A DNA stretch of 42,797 nucleotides from Bacteroidales bacterium (GCA_023667095.1 JAMPAT010000030.1:1-42797), one strand, 5' to 3'. Positions 32,918-42,269 are shown, counted from the stretch's first letter. A program made the numbers and translations. The notes: a model not told the origin generated them from the letters alone.

Positions 32918-33691
32918 TCAATATGTGACCCTTGTAAGGAACAGAGCCTTCCCAGGTACGGATTCCCCTGCGTCAGAACGTGTGCCTCCCTCAATAAGCT
33001 CCTTGACCCAGGACGGGTCCCTGCGGCCGCGCCCAACGTCAACCAGTGTGCCGACAATTGCCCGTACCATATTCCTGAGGAAGCGGTTTGCCCGTATCCT
33101 GAAGACAATATAGTCCCCCTCTCTGCATGGTGCTCCCATGATACGGCAGTGGTCCGGGGTATAGCATTCCCACCTGGCCTCGAAGACTGTGCATATTGAA
33201 GTGGCGTTGTCGCTTCCTGCCTTCTCAAAGCAGCTGAAATCGTGCTGTCCGAGAAGATATGCAGCCGCCTGGTTCATCTTCTCCATGTCGAGAGGATATC
33301 GGCAGAGGTAGGAGAAACGTTCGGAGAACGGGTCCTTTACCCTGTGGATAAAATAGTGGTATTCCCTCGAAGTTGCAGTGAATCTTGCGTGGAAATCATC
33401 CGGTGCCGGCAAGATTTCGTGTATTACGATTCCCTTTGGCAGGATGGCATTTAATTTGTAGCAGATATGCGCCGCATTTTCGGCGAGATGCCCTGGTGCG
33501 TCAAAGTGGGCGATATAGTTTATTGCGTTCACACCGGCATCGGTACGTCCGGCACCTGTGACATCGGCAGGTGCGCCAAGCAGGACAGTCAACGCCCTTG
33601 ACAGTTCTCCCTGTACGGAGACTGCGTTGTTCTGTTTCTGCCAGCCGCTGAATCCGGAACCGTCAAATGATAGTTTTATTGTATATCGCAT
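32918..33691 (-). CDS. truA: tRNA pseudouridine(38-40) synthase TruA
   Basis: 257 aa, normal length. It isomerises uridines 38-40 in the anticodon stem-loop of many tRNAs. The catalytic motif GAGRTDAGVNA contains the nucleophilic Asp at about position 52. Other family phrases are the N-terminal LSFDGSGFSGWQKQ, then FHARFTATSREYHYFIHR, the RFLRNMVRAIVGTLVDVGRG box at the C-terminal half, and GKALFL at the end. ATG 33691 is preceded by a TAnnTTTG-like box about 48 bases upstream. It lies divergently from the moxR-bat operon and 41 bases upstream of the sigma gene. Confidence 0.96.
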   Translation of the reverse strand: MRYTIKLSFDGSGFSGWQKQNNAVSVQGELSRALTVLLGAPADVTGAGRTDAGVNAINYIAHFDAPGHLAENAAHICYKLNAILPKGIVIHEILPAPDDFHARFTATSREYHYFIHRVKDPFSERFSYLCRYPLDMEKMNQAAAYLLGQHDFSCFEKAGSDNATSICTVFEARWECYTPDHCRIMGAPCREGDYIVFRIRANRFLRNMVRAIVGTLVDVGRGRRDPSWVKELIEGGTRSDAGESVPGKALFLTRVTY

Positions 33692-33713
33692 AGCAACTTG
33701 AGGAAATTATAGT

Positions 33714-33721
33714 TAGATTTG
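33714..33721 (+). promoter_or_regulatory. Putative -7 box (TAGATTTG) of the bat operon
   Basis: Exact match to TAnnTTTG, 72 bases before the moxR ATG. A TTG lies upstream at 33698-33700 but only 13 bases away, too close to be a normal -33 element. Confidence 0.35.
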
Positions 33722-33738
33722 TACGCTTTTTCCGGATG

Positions 33739-33746
33739 CAAAATTA
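33739..33746 (-). promoter_or_regulatory. Putative -7 box (TAATTTTG) of truA
   Basis: Minus-strand TAATTTTG matches TAnnTTTG, about 48 bases before the truA ATG, within the 102-base divergent region shared with moxR. Confidence 0.35.
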
Positions 33747-33793
33747 GAAAAATGATTTTGTAAGAAAAATTTTGAAAACAATATATACTTCTT

Positions 33794-34786
33794 ATGGAGA
33801 GTGTTAATATCAAAGAATTGAATGACCGCATCCAGCGTGAAAGTTCATTTGTGGACATACTCACAATGGAGATGAACAAGGTCATTGTGGGGCAGAAACA
33901 TCTCGTGGAGAACCTGCTCATAGGGCTCCTGGCCAATGGACACATATTGCTTGAAGGTGTGCCCGGGTTGGCGAAGACTCTTGCAATCAATACTTTGGCA
34001 TCTTCAGTGGATGCGAAGTTCAGCAGAATCCAGTTTACTCCAGACCTGCTTCCTGCCGATGTAATCGGTACTCTTATATATTCACAGAAGAGTGAGCAGT
34101 TCCAGATCCGCAAGGGGCCGATATTCGCCAATTTCGTGCTTGCCGATGAGATTAACCGTTCACCTGCAAAGGTCCAGTCCGCCCTTCTTGAGGCGATGCA
34201 GGAGCGTCAGGTGACCATCGGTGACGAGACATTCAGGCTTCCGGAGCCGTTCCTTGTGATGGCGACCCAGAACCCTATCGAGCAGGAGGGGACCTATCCG
34301 CTTCCTGAGGCACAGGTCGACCGTTTCATGCTGAAGGTTGTCGTTGACTATCCGAAAAAGGAGGAGGAGAGGCTGATTGTCAGGATGAACAATACAGGTG
34401 AGTTCCCTAAGGCAAGCCCTGTGATGAAGCCTGAGGACATTGTACGTGCCCGTAATGTCGTGCGCGATGTCTATATGGATGAGAAGATAGAACGCTATAT
34501 CGTCGACATAGTATATGCAACAAGGACTCCACAGGAATATGGCCTTGGCAGCCTTTCAAACCTTATTTCATACGGTGGCTCACCGCGTGCCAGCATCTCG
34601 CTTTCAATGGCTTCAAAGGCCTATGCTTTCATCAAGAGGCGCGGATATGTCATTCCGGAGGACGTGAGGGCAGTCTGCAATGAGGTTCTCCGTCACCGTA
34701 TCGGTCTCACATATGAGGCAGAGGCGGAGAATGTCACCACAGAGAACATAATTTCAGAGATTATCAACGCAGTTGAGGTTCCATAA
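33794..34786 (+). CDS. MoxR-family AAA+ ATPase
   Basis: 330 aa. MoxR ATPases act as chaperones for assembling VWA-domain proteins. Motifs are Walker A GVPGLAKT (about 54-61), the region TPDLLPADVIGTL, Walker B LADEINRS with sensor residues in ATQNPIEQEGTYPLPEAQVDRF, and the C-terminal lid with GGSPRASISLSMASKAYAFI. The protein is the first gene of the aerotolerance operon. Its TAA overlaps the ATG of the DUF58 gene (TAATG), so the two are coupled. It lies divergent to truA. Confidence 0.95.
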   Translation: MESVNIKELNDRIQRESSFVDILTMEMNKVIVGQKHLVENLLIGLLANGHILLEGVPGLAKTLAINTLASSVDAKFSRIQFTPDLLPADVIGTLIYSQKSEQFQIRKGPIFANFVLADEINRSPAKVQSALLEAMQERQVTIGDETFRLPEPFLVMATQNPIEQEGTYPLPEAQVDRFMLKVVVDYPKKEEERLIVRMNNTGEFPKASPVMKPEDIVRARNVVRDVYMDEKIERYIVDIVYATRTPQEYGLGSLSNLISYGGSPRASISLSMASKAYAFIKRRGYVIPEDVRAVCNEVLRHRIGLTYEAEAENVTTENIISEIINAVEVP

Positions 34787-35676
34787 TGGAAAACAAGAGT
34801 GCAAACGACCTGCTCAAGAAGGTCAGGAAGATAGAAATCAAGACAAGGGCACTCTCGCACCAGATTTTTGCAGGTGAATACCATTCGGCCTTCAAGGGGC
34901 GCGGAATGGCGTTCAGCGAGGTGAGGGAGTACCAGTACGGGGACGATGTGCGCAATATGGACTGGAATGTCACTGCACGTCTTCGTTCGCCGTATGTCAA
35001 GGTCTTCGAGGAGGAGAGGGAATTGACTGTTGTACTGCTGATTGACGTCAGCCGTTCCGGATTTTTCGGGACATCCGGGGCCAGCAAGAGGGACATTATC
35101 GCAGAAATTGCTGCCGTGCTTTCGTTTTCGGCACTTATCAACAACGACAAGGTCGGTGCCCTGTTTTTCAGTGAGAAAGTTGAAAAGTTCATCCCTCCGA
35201 AGAAAGGCCGCAGCCACCTTCTTCATATAATAAGGGAGGTAATCGAGTTCAGGCCATCGTCAGACGGAACTGATATTGGTGAGGCGTTGAGATACCTTAC
35301 GAATGCCATCAAGAAACGCTGTACGGCATTCCTGCTGTCAGATATGCTTGATGTCAACGAGGACGGCTCCCCGAGATATGAGGATGCACTCAAGGTTGCC
35401 GTAAACAGGCACGACCTGTCTGTGATAGAGGTGTACGATCCGAGGGAGAGGGAAATCCCGGATGTCGGTCTCGTACATATAAAGGATTCCGAGACAGGAA
35501 AGTCTGCATGGGTGAACACATCATCGAGAAAGATGAGGCAGGACTATGCCAGGTGGTGGGCCTCTGCCGAAGAGACGGCTTTCAGGATGTTCATGAAATA
35601 TAATGTGGACAGTGTCAGCATTGCCACTGACCAGGATTATGTCAGGAGCCTTATGGCATTCTTCCAAAAAAGGTAG
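34786..35676 (+). CDS. DUF58-domain protein (VWA-like)
   Basis: 296 aa. The typical DUF58 phrase GRGMAFSEVREYQYGDDVRNMDWNVTAR is present in pieces at about 40-67, followed by VFEEERELTVVLLIDVSRSGFFG at about 73-95, where DVSRS stands in the position of a VWA metal site. Its role is not known precisely; it works with MoxR and the VWA proteins. It has no membrane segments and is probably cytoplasmic. The start overlaps the moxR stop by one base, and the next gene begins 3 bases after its stop. Confidence 0.94.
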   Translation: MENKSANDLLKKVRKIEIKTRALSHQIFAGEYHSAFKGRGMAFSEVREYQYGDDVRNMDWNVTARLRSPYVKVFEEERELTVVLLIDVSRSGFFGTSGASKRDIIAEIAAVLSFSALINNDKVGALFFSEKVEKFIPPKKGRSHLLHIIREVIEFRPSSDGTDIGEALRYLTNAIKKRCTAFLLSDMLDVNEDGSPRYEDALKVAVNRHDLSVIEVYDPREREIPDVGLVHIKDSETGKSAWVNTSSRKMRQDYARWWASAEETAFRMFMKYNVDSVSIATDQDYVRSLMAFFQKR

Positions 35677-35679
35677 TTT

Positions 35680-36741
35680 ATGAAGAAGTTAAGCTTGATA
35701 TTGCTTCTCGCATTGCTGTTGCCTGCATTTGCTTTGGCGCAGAAAGATACGCTCAACGGTACAATAATACCTATGGGCGATGCGTTCCTTGTGCCCCTGC
35801 AGGATAGGGACAGTGTACTCATTGCGGACCAGCTGATGTACGGGATTTCACTTGAGGGTGTCGAGTCCGGGACACAGTTCAGGTTTCCTGAATACGGGCA
35901 GGATATGGGGGGCGGAGTGATGGTGCTGACTCCATGGCAGATAGATACTGTCAAGGTGCGCAGGCAGAAAAAAGGCCGTCCGGAGCTGCTGGACATAAAG
36001 GCCGGGATTGTCATAGCATCATTTGACGAGGGGGAATATGAACTCCCGGTCATTGCCGTCGGGAGACTTTCCAATTCGATGGTAGTGGACACGCTGGTCT
36101 TTAATCCGCAGAGACTTTCCGTCAGGACAATGCCTGTGGATACGGCTACATTTGAAGTGCATGACATAAAGGGGCAGATACGTTATCCTGTGACTTTCAG
36201 GGAAGTACTGCCATATCTGCTTTTAGCTGTTCTCCTTTGTGGCCTGATAGCCCTTGCTGTCTATCTGTTTGACAGGTACCGTAGAAAGGCTGACGGAAAG
36301 CTGCACCAGGGTGACCCAGCCCATATAATTGCATTGCGTAAGCTGGACAAATACCGTGGAGACAAGCTTTGGGCAGCAGAAAAACAGAAAGGCTTCTATT
36401 CAGGAGTGACAGATGCCTTGAGGGAATATATCGTAGCCCGTTACGGAATCTCGGCCATGGAGATGACCACAAAGGAAATCTTTGACGGCCTGAAGGGCAC
36501 TGATATTCCGGAGGAACTCTACGCAGAACTCAAGAGCCTGTTCGAAAGGGCTGATTATGTGAAATTTGCAAAATATGTGGCAAATAGTGACGAGAATGCT
36601 TCAACTGTGCCTTTTGCGGTACGCTTCGTCACTGCTACATACCAGGCAGATATAGAGTCTTCTTCCAATCCTGACAAGGTCATGGACAAAGACGGGGATA
36701 TCCGGCCGGAAATTGACAAAGACAAGACAAAGGAGGATTAG
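35680..36741 (+). CDS. Signal-peptide protein with one TM helix and DUF4381-like tail (Bat locus)
   Basis: 353 aa. A cleavable signal (about 1-20, LSLILLLALLLPAFALAQ) is followed by a periplasmic beta-rich domain (about 21-180). One membrane helix (about 183-205, VLPYLLLAVLLCGLIALAVYLF) leads into a cytoplasmic helical domain (about 215-330: KLWAAEKQKGFYSGVTDALREYIVARYG, AMEMTTKEIFDGL, YVKFAKYVANSDENA). The cytoplasmic part has the same order of helices as the region after the TM of the BatD protein (LYTAFYEELHKALLGYVSDKL), which suggests a common origin. It resembles proteins annotated DUF4381 in such operons. Periplasmic scaffold or regulatory function is likely but unproven. Confidence 0.82.
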   Translation: MKKLSLILLLALLLPAFALAQKDTLNGTIIPMGDAFLVPLQDRDSVLIADQLMYGISLEGVESGTQFRFPEYGQDMGGGVMVLTPWQIDTVKVRRQKKGRPELLDIKAGIVIASFDEGEYELPVIAVGRLSNSMVVDTLVFNPQRLSVRTMPVDTATFEVHDIKGQIRYPVTFREVLPYLLLAVLLCGLIALAVYLFDRYRRKADGKLHQGDPAHIIALRKLDKYRGDKLWAAEKQKGFYSGVTDALREYIVARYGISAMEMTTKEIFDGLKGTDIPEELYAELKSLFERADYVKFAKYVANSDENASTVPFAVRFVTATYQADIESSSNPDKVMDKDGDIRPEIDKDKTKED

Positions 36742-36743
36742 AC

Positions 36744-37727
36744 ATGTATTTCGAATATCCAGGACTCTTGTGGCTTGAGGTGGTGCCGGCACTGATGGTG
36801 CTGCATTACATATATCTGGAACTCAGGAGGAATCCTCATCTGAGGGTATCAGCTTCAGTGCCGTGGACGCTCCAGGGCATGACTGTCATGAATTTCCTGA
36901 GGCATACCCCATTTCTGCTGAGGACCTTTGCCCTTGTGATGATAGTCATTGCCATTGCTCGTCCACGCTCTTCAGACAAGGTGGACAGAATTGACACAGA
37001 GGGTATTGATATTGTCCTTGCAATGGACGTCTCGACAAGTATGCTTGCGCGTGACTTCAATCCGGACAGGATAAGTGCAGCCAAGGACATTGCCATAGAA
37101 TTCATTGCACAGAGACCATCTGACAGGATCGGCATAGTTGTCTTTGCCGGTGAAAGCTATACCCAGTGTCCTCTGACAACAGACAGGGCCACACTGATAA
37201 ACCTTATGAAGGAAATCAGCACTGACCTTATCGAGGATGGCACTGCGATAGGAAACGGGCTTGCAACGGCAGTGGCAAGGATAAAGGACTCTGATGCGAA
37301 GAGCCGTGTCATAATACTTTTGACCGACGGTGTCAACAATAGGGGAGAGATTACTCCGCAGATGGCAGCTGAGATTGCCCAGACATACGGGATAAGGGTA
37401 TATACCATTGGTGTCGGTGCCAACGGAATGGCCCCTTATCCTGTAATGACCCCTTGGGGAGTTGATGTACAGAAAGTCAAGGTCGAGATTGACGAGGCCC
37501 TGCTTACGGACATTGCACAGTCTACCGGAGGACGCTATTTCCGCGCTACTGACAATACCAAGCTTATGGAGATCTACAGCGAAATCAACAAGATGGAGAC
37601 ATCGAGGACAACTGTTGACAGTTTCCCTATATATAAGGAACTGTTTACCGTATATGCGCTCGCTGCACTTGCAGCATTGCTGCTTGAACTAATATTGACA
37701 CTGTTTGTAATAAGGAGGTTGCCTTAA
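36744..37727 (+). CDS. batA: VWA-domain membrane protein BatA
   Basis: 327 aa. Two helices near the N-terminus (about 5-20 and 53-72, FLLRTFALVMIVIAIARP) anchor a VWA domain (about 85-285) in the inner membrane. A third helix lies at the C-terminus (YALAALAALLLELILTLFVI). The metal-ion site is complete: DVSTS at about 95-99, the Thr in EDGTAIGNG and the Asp in LLTDGVNN. BatA and BatB are linked to aerotolerance in Bacteroides and to fitness and virulence-associated traits in other bacteria. It lies 2 bases after the preceding gene. Confidence 0.94.
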   Translation: MYFEYPGLLWLEVVPALMVLHYIYLELRRNPHLRVSASVPWTLQGMTVMNFLRHTPFLLRTFALVMIVIAIARPRSSDKVDRIDTEGIDIVLAMDVSTSMLARDFNPDRISAAKDIAIEFIAQRPSDRIGIVVFAGESYTQCPLTTDRATLINLMKEISTDLIEDGTAIGNGLATAVARIKDSDAKSRVIILLTDGVNNRGEITPQMAAEIAQTYGIRVYTIGVGANGMAPYPVMTPWGVDVQKVKVEIDEALLTDIAQSTGGRYFRATDNTKLMEIYSEINKMETSRTTVDSFPIYKELFTVYALAALAALLLELILTLFVIRRLP

Positions 37728-37751
37728 TCAAGGCATTAATAGATAAAGTTT

Positions 37752-38753
37752 ATGCTGAATTTTGCACAGGCACAATATCTTGTACTGCTGTTGCTTATCC
37801 CTGTATTCTTCGTGTTGTATGCGGTGATGCTCAGGATACGCAGGCGCAGGATAAGGAAATTGGGGGATGAATCCCTGGTGAATGAACTTATGCCGTCACG
37901 CTCCGCCTCAAAGGGATGGGTGCGCATGACACTCTTCTCATTTGCCTTCCTGTTCTTTATTGTAGGACTTTCGCGTCCGCAGATAGGAGCGAAACTTAAG
38001 GAACAGAAGACCAAGGGAGTGGAGATAATGATTGCCCTTGACGTTTCCAATTCCATGCTTGCCGAGGACTATTCCCCGAACAGGCTTGAGAGGGCAAAAC
38101 TGGCTATCTCAAGGCTTGTGGACAAGCTAAGGGATGACCGTATAGGGCTGATTGTCTTTGCAGGAAGTTCATTTGTGCAGCTTCCTGTGACAACCGACTA
38201 TGTATCGGCAAAGATGTTCCTCAATACAATCACTACCGAGTCTGTCCCGATCCAGGGAACGGCCATGGGCGATGCTATCAACACTGCGCTCCGCAGTTTC
38301 AGTGCACAGAGCGAGAAGAGCCGAGCCATAATTGTAATTACCGACGGTGAAAACCATGAAGATGATCCTGTAGCCGCAGCAAGGCAGGCAGCACAGTTTG
38401 GTGCCCGGGTCTATACTATCGGTGTCGGCTCGCCTGAGGGACAGCCTATACCGATGAACGGTGAACTTCTACGTGACAGGGACGGCGAGATTGTCGTAAC
38501 ACGTCTTGACGAGACTGTGCTGCAGGAGGTGGCGGAAGCCGGAAACGGTGCGTATGTACGTGCCGGGAACAGCGAATTCGGCCTGGCGCCGATTGTTGAC
38601 TCAATCCGGAAAATGGATTCTGAGGAATTCAATTCTGTTGTATTTGAGGAGTATGATGAACAATATATGTATTTCCTGGCAATTGCGCTTGTGTTCCTTG
38701 TGATAGAAATGCTTGTGGGTGAGCGCAGGGCAAGGAAGAGGTTATTTAATTAG
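37752..38753 (+). CDS. batB: VWA-domain membrane protein BatB
   Basis: 333 aa, paralogue of BatA with the same membrane layout: two N-terminal helices (LVLLLLIPVFFVLYAVML and MTLFSFAFLFFIVGLSRP), a VWA domain (about 90-290) and a C-terminal helix (YMYFLAIALVFLVIEMLV). The metal site is intact: DVSNS (about 97-101), Thr in IQGTAMGDA, Asp in VITDGENHEDD. BatB is usually longer-lived in complexes with BatA; partners here are probably BatA, BatC and BatD. It begins 24 bases after batA and ends 5 bases before batC. Confidence 0.94.
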   Translation: MLNFAQAQYLVLLLLIPVFFVLYAVMLRIRRRRIRKLGDESLVNELMPSRSASKGWVRMTLFSFAFLFFIVGLSRPQIGAKLKEQKTKGVEIMIALDVSNSMLAEDYSPNRLERAKLAISRLVDKLRDDRIGLIVFAGSSFVQLPVTTDYVSAKMFLNTITTESVPIQGTAMGDAINTALRSFSAQSEKSRAIIVITDGENHEDDPVAAARQAAQFGARVYTIGVGSPEGQPIPMNGELLRDRDGEIVVTRLDETVLQEVAEAGNGAYVRAGNSEFGLAPIVDSIRKMDSEEFNSVVFEEYDEQYMYFLAIALVFLVIEMLVGERRARKRLFN

Positions 38754-38758
38754 AGGAT

Positions 38759-39499
38759 ATGGCAGTATCAAGATATATTCTGGCGGTTGCTTCCGCTTTG
38801 TTGATGGTGCATGCGGTGGCCTTTGCGCAGGTTGACCGCCGTGATGTGCGCAATGGAAACAGGGATTTCAGGCAAGGAAACTACAAGGAAGCTGAAATTG
38901 ACTACAGGAAGGCTCTGATAAAGGATTCCACTTCTTTTGCGGCTAACTATAACCTTGGCAATACAATGTACAGGAATGGTGACATTGAGCAGGCAAGGAA
39001 TGCCTATGGTGCGCTTAAGGATGCTGCTCCGGATTCAGGATATGCTGCAGACTATTATTATAACCTTGGCAATGCCGCGGTCGCTGCCAAGGACTGGAAA
39101 GGTGCTGTGGATGCATATATGCAGTCTCTCCTGAGGAATCCTGGGGACCTTGATGCGAAGGAGAACTACATATACGCGAAGGAGATGCTTAAGAACCGGC
39201 AGGACAATCAGGACCAGGACAATCAGAATAACCAGGACCAGAATCAGGATGACCGGAAAGACCAGGACCAGAATGGTGGCAATGAGCAGGACAATGATCA
39301 GGAACAGAACCAGGATCAGGGCCAGGATGGACAGGATAAGCAGGACAGTCAGCAGCAGGGGCGGCAACCAAACATGACCCCTCAGGCTGCCCAGCAGCTT
39401 CTTCAGGCGATCCAGGCCAAGGAGAAGGAGACCCAGGACAAGGTCAACAAGGAGAAGGCCGAAGCAATGAAGTCAAGGCAAAAAGAGAAGAATTGGTAA
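38759..39499 (+). CDS. batC: TPR protein BatC with Asn/Gln/Asp-rich tail
   Basis: 246 aa. A signal peptide (about 1-22, LAVASALLMVHAVAFAQ) is followed by about three TPR repeats (residues 28-135: GNYKEAEIDYRKAL, NYNLGNTMYRNGDIEQARNAY, YYNLGNAAVAAKDWKGAVDAYMQSLLRNP). The next ~75 residues (about 146-215) are almost all Asn, Gln and Asp, with interspersed Lys and Gly. A Lys/Glu-rich helix ends the chain. The TPRs probably scaffold the Bat complex in the periplasm. The polar tract is low-complexity and likely disordered. Confidence 0.9.
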   Translation: MAVSRYILAVASALLMVHAVAFAQVDRRDVRNGNRDFRQGNYKEAEIDYRKALIKDSTSFAANYNLGNTMYRNGDIEQARNAYGALKDAAPDSGYAADYYYNLGNAAVAAKDWKGAVDAYMQSLLRNPGDLDAKENYIYAKEMLKNRQDNQDQDNQNNQDQNQDDRKDQDQNGGNEQDNDQEQNQDQGQDGQDKQDSQQQGRQPNMTPQAAQQLLQAIQAKEKETQDKVNKEKAEAMKSRQKEKNW

Positions 39500-39517
39500 G
39501 AACACTATAGGAAGAAG

Positions 39518-42241
39518 ATGAAAAAGTTATTGTCAGCGATAATTCTTGCAGCCGTTTCTGCGGCTGCCTTTGCGCAGTCTGCCTTGAGGGTAGAAGCCCC
39601 CAATGTAGTGGCTGCTAATGAACAGTTCAATGTCACATTCATATATGAAGGTGATGAGAATATCTCTGATTTCCAGTGGAATGCAGGTGATGACTTCCAG
39701 CTTGTCTGGGGGCCGCAGACAGGACGTTCTACAAGTATACAGATTATCAACGGCAAACGCACAAAATCTTCACAGGTTACCTATACATATATACTTCTGC
39801 CGAAAAGGACCGGTACATTTGCCATTCTCCCTGCCACTGCGAAAGTAAAGGGCAAGGAGATTTCTTCTTCTGCAGCTTCTGTTGAGGTGGTGGGAGACAA
39901 TTCTTCATCAGGAGAACAGTCTGGTTCAGAGAAAGCTGCAGTTGGGAATTCAGGTGCCGCAGCTACGGGAAGCATATCGGATGATGACATTTTCATGCGC
40001 TTTACACTCAGCAGGGACAATGTTGTGGTCGGTGAACCTGTTGTTGCGACCTTGAAACTCTATCACAGGGTCAATATCGCCGGTTTTGAGGATGCGCGAT
40101 TCCCTACATTCAACGGATTCTGGAGCCAGGAGGTAGAGGCTCCTACAAATATTGAGTTCCAGAGGGAAAGCCTCAATGACAGGATATACAATGCGGCCGT
40201 CCTGCGTAAATGGGTGATTATCCCTCAGCAGGCCGGTACAATCAACATAGATCCGGCAGAGCTTGTATGCCTTGTAAATATAAGGGTATCATCAGGAGGG
40301 GCAAGCATATTTGACGGATTCTTTGATGACTACAGGACGGTACGCAAGAGAATCTATTCGCAGCCTGCCCGTATCAGTGTCTCTGCATTGCCTTCAGGAG
40401 CCCCTGCAAGTTTCGGGGGTGGAGTAGGTACATTTACAATGTCTGCTTCCCTCAGCAAGGATTCCCTTGCCACACATGAGGCTGCATCGCTTGTCGTGAC
40501 AATCAAGGGCCGTGGAAATGTCTCGCTTCTCGGTGCTCCGAAGGTTTCTTTCCCGCCTGACATGGAGGTCTATGATACAAAGGTATCTGAAAGTATAGAC
40601 AAGGGTACCGGAGGTACCGTCGGCAGCAAGACATACGAGTTCCCTTTCATTCCAAGAAGCCATGGGGACTTTACAATACCTTCTATAAGCTACAGCTACT
40701 ATGATATAAATACAGGTAGCTATACTACATTGACTGCACCTGAAATTAACTACAGTGTAGCAAAGGGCAAGGATATACCTGCTTCATCCGGGGCAGTCTC
40801 TGCTTCTTCTGTGAGCCGGAGCGGGGTACGTAACCTTAATGAAGATATCCGTTTTATAGCAGTCAAGAAACCGGGGCTTGTTGCAAAGGGTGATTTCTTT
40901 GTATTCTCAAGCCTGTTCTGGGCACTGGTTGCCGCTGTTGCCGTACTTGCAGTGCTGACATGGGTCTCATTGAGGAAAATGGCGGCACGCAGGGCAGATA
41001 TTGCCGGAACAAGGACCAGAAAGGCAAGCAAGGCTGCTGTAAGGCGTCTGAAGCTTGCTGGAGATTTTCTGAAGAAGAATCTTTATACTGCTTTCTATGA
41101 GGAACTCCATAAGGCTTTGCTCGGATATGTGTCTGACAAGTTGAACATTGCGGTTGCGGACCTTTCAAAGGACAGGATTTCTGAACAGCTTGCTTCTGAA
41201 AATGTTCCGGCTGAAGTGATAGAGGAGTTTGTCGGGATTGTAGATGCGTGTGAATTTGCGAGGTATTCTCCGGATGCCGGATACGAGGCAATGGAAAGGC
41301 ACTATGATGCAGCAGTGAATGTCATATCTTCAATTGAGTCCAATATGAAAGGAAAGAAGAATATTGCCGGAGCGGCTGCCAAAGGTGCTGCTATGGCTTT
41401 GGTGATGATGCTTATGATGCCGGCAGGCTCCATTGCTGCGGATTTGGCTGTGCCTGCAGCCGCGTCTGTAGCCGGTGACGTCACCCAGTCAGGAGATACC
41501 GGAATGGAGGCAGATGAAACTGCTGCCCCTGCTTCCGGAAACTATATGGATATGCTGTGGGAAAAAGCCTGTACGGCCTATACAGATGGACAGTGGGAGG
41601 AGGCTGTCTCATCTTTCAGTGCAATCTCTGATGCCGGACTGGAATCGGCAGCATTGTACTGCAATATCGGCAATGCCTATTTCAAGTCTGGTAACTATCC
41701 ATACGCAATTCTTTATTTTGAGCGTGCCCTGAAGCTTGACCCGTCATATTCGGACGCCAGATACAACCTTGAGATAGCATCCCACCAGATACAGGACAGG
41801 ATTGATCCAGTGCCTGAGTTTATACTTGCCCAGTGGGGACGTGACCTTTGCTATCTTCTTGATTCAGATATGTGGGCTGTCCTTGCCATAGTCTTCTTTG
41901 CACTATGTGCAGCAATGGTCCTGCTCTTCCTTCTCGGGGCAACTCCTGCCGCAAAGGGAAGCGGATTCTTTACCGGCATAGTGTTCCTGCTTTTTTCACT
42001 CTCGTCATTGGGATTTTCCCTCTGGCAGAGATCTGAGTATATGAATGCTGACAGTGCGATAGTGACAAGACCTGTTGCTTCCGTGAAAAGTTCACCGTCT
42101 TCCGAAGCTTCTACAGACCTTTTTATCCTTCATGAAGGAACCAAGGTGACAATCCTTGACGAGGTAGGTGCATGGCGCAATATATCCCTTGCCGATGGAC
42201 GGCAGGGCTGGATGCCGACCTCAGACATGGAGGTCATATAG
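39518..42241 (+). CDS. batD: BatD-BatE fusion: oxygen-tolerance protein with C-terminal TPR and SH3 parts
   Basis: 907 aa. A signal peptide (about 1-19) precedes the BatD beta-domain (about 20-455, starting ALRVEAPNVVAANEQFNVTF, with FTLSRDNVVVGEPVVATLKLYH and SYTYILLPKRTGTFAILPA-like QVTYTYILLPKRTG). A TM helix (about 465-490, FWALVAAVAVLAVLTWVSL) and a cytoplasmic helical domain (about 505-608) follow. At about 612-635 a hydrophobic segment ending SIAADLA resembles a signal peptide in mid-chain. Then come TPR repeats (about 670-755), two TM helices (about 785-805 and 815-835), and an SH3-like end (ILHEGTKVTILDEVGAWRNISLADGRQGWM). The second half alone corresponds to BatE, usually a separate gene. 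Confidence 0.88.
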   Translation: MKKLLSAIILAAVSAAAFAQSALRVEAPNVVAANEQFNVTFIYEGDENISDFQWNAGDDFQLVWGPQTGRSTSIQIINGKRTKSSQVTYTYILLPKRTGTFAILPATAKVKGKEISSSAASVEVVGDNSSSGEQSGSEKAAVGNSGAAATGSISDDDIFMRFTLSRDNVVVGEPVVATLKLYHRVNIAGFEDARFPTFNGFWSQEVEAPTNIEFQRESLNDRIYNAAVLRKWVIIPQQAGTINIDPAELVCLVNIRVSSGGASIFDGFFDDYRTVRKRIYSQPARISVSALPSGAPASFGGGVGTFTMSASLSKDSLATHEAASLVVTIKGRGNVSLLGAPKVSFPPDMEVYDTKVSESIDKGTGGTVGSKTYEFPFIPRSHGDFTIPSISYSYYDINTGSYTTLTAPEINYSVAKGKDIPASSGAVSASSVSRSGVRNLNEDIRFIAVKKPGLVAKGDFFVFSSLFWALVAAVAVLAVLTWVSLRKMAARRADIAGTRTRKASKAAVRRLKLAGDFLKKNLYTAFYEELHKALLGYVSDKLNIAVADLSKDRISEQLASENVPAEVIEEFVGIVDACEFARYSPDAGYEAMERHYDAAVNVISSIESNMKGKKNIAGAAAKGAAMALVMMLMMPAGSIAADLAVPAAASVAGDVTQSGDTGMEADETAAPASGNYMDMLWEKACTAYTDGQWEEAVSSFSAISDAGLESAALYCNIGNAYFKSGNYPYAILYFERALKLDPSYSDARYNLEIASHQIQDRIDPVPEFILAQWGRDLCYLLDSDMWAVLAIVFFALCAAMVLLFLLGATPAAKGSGFFTGIVFLLFSLSSLGFSLWQRSEYMNADSAIVTRPVASVKSSPSSEASTDLFILHEGTKVTILDEVGAWRNISLADGRQGWMPTSDMEVI

Positions 42242-42269
42242 CCTGAAAAGATAAAGTCCAGTATTTTAT

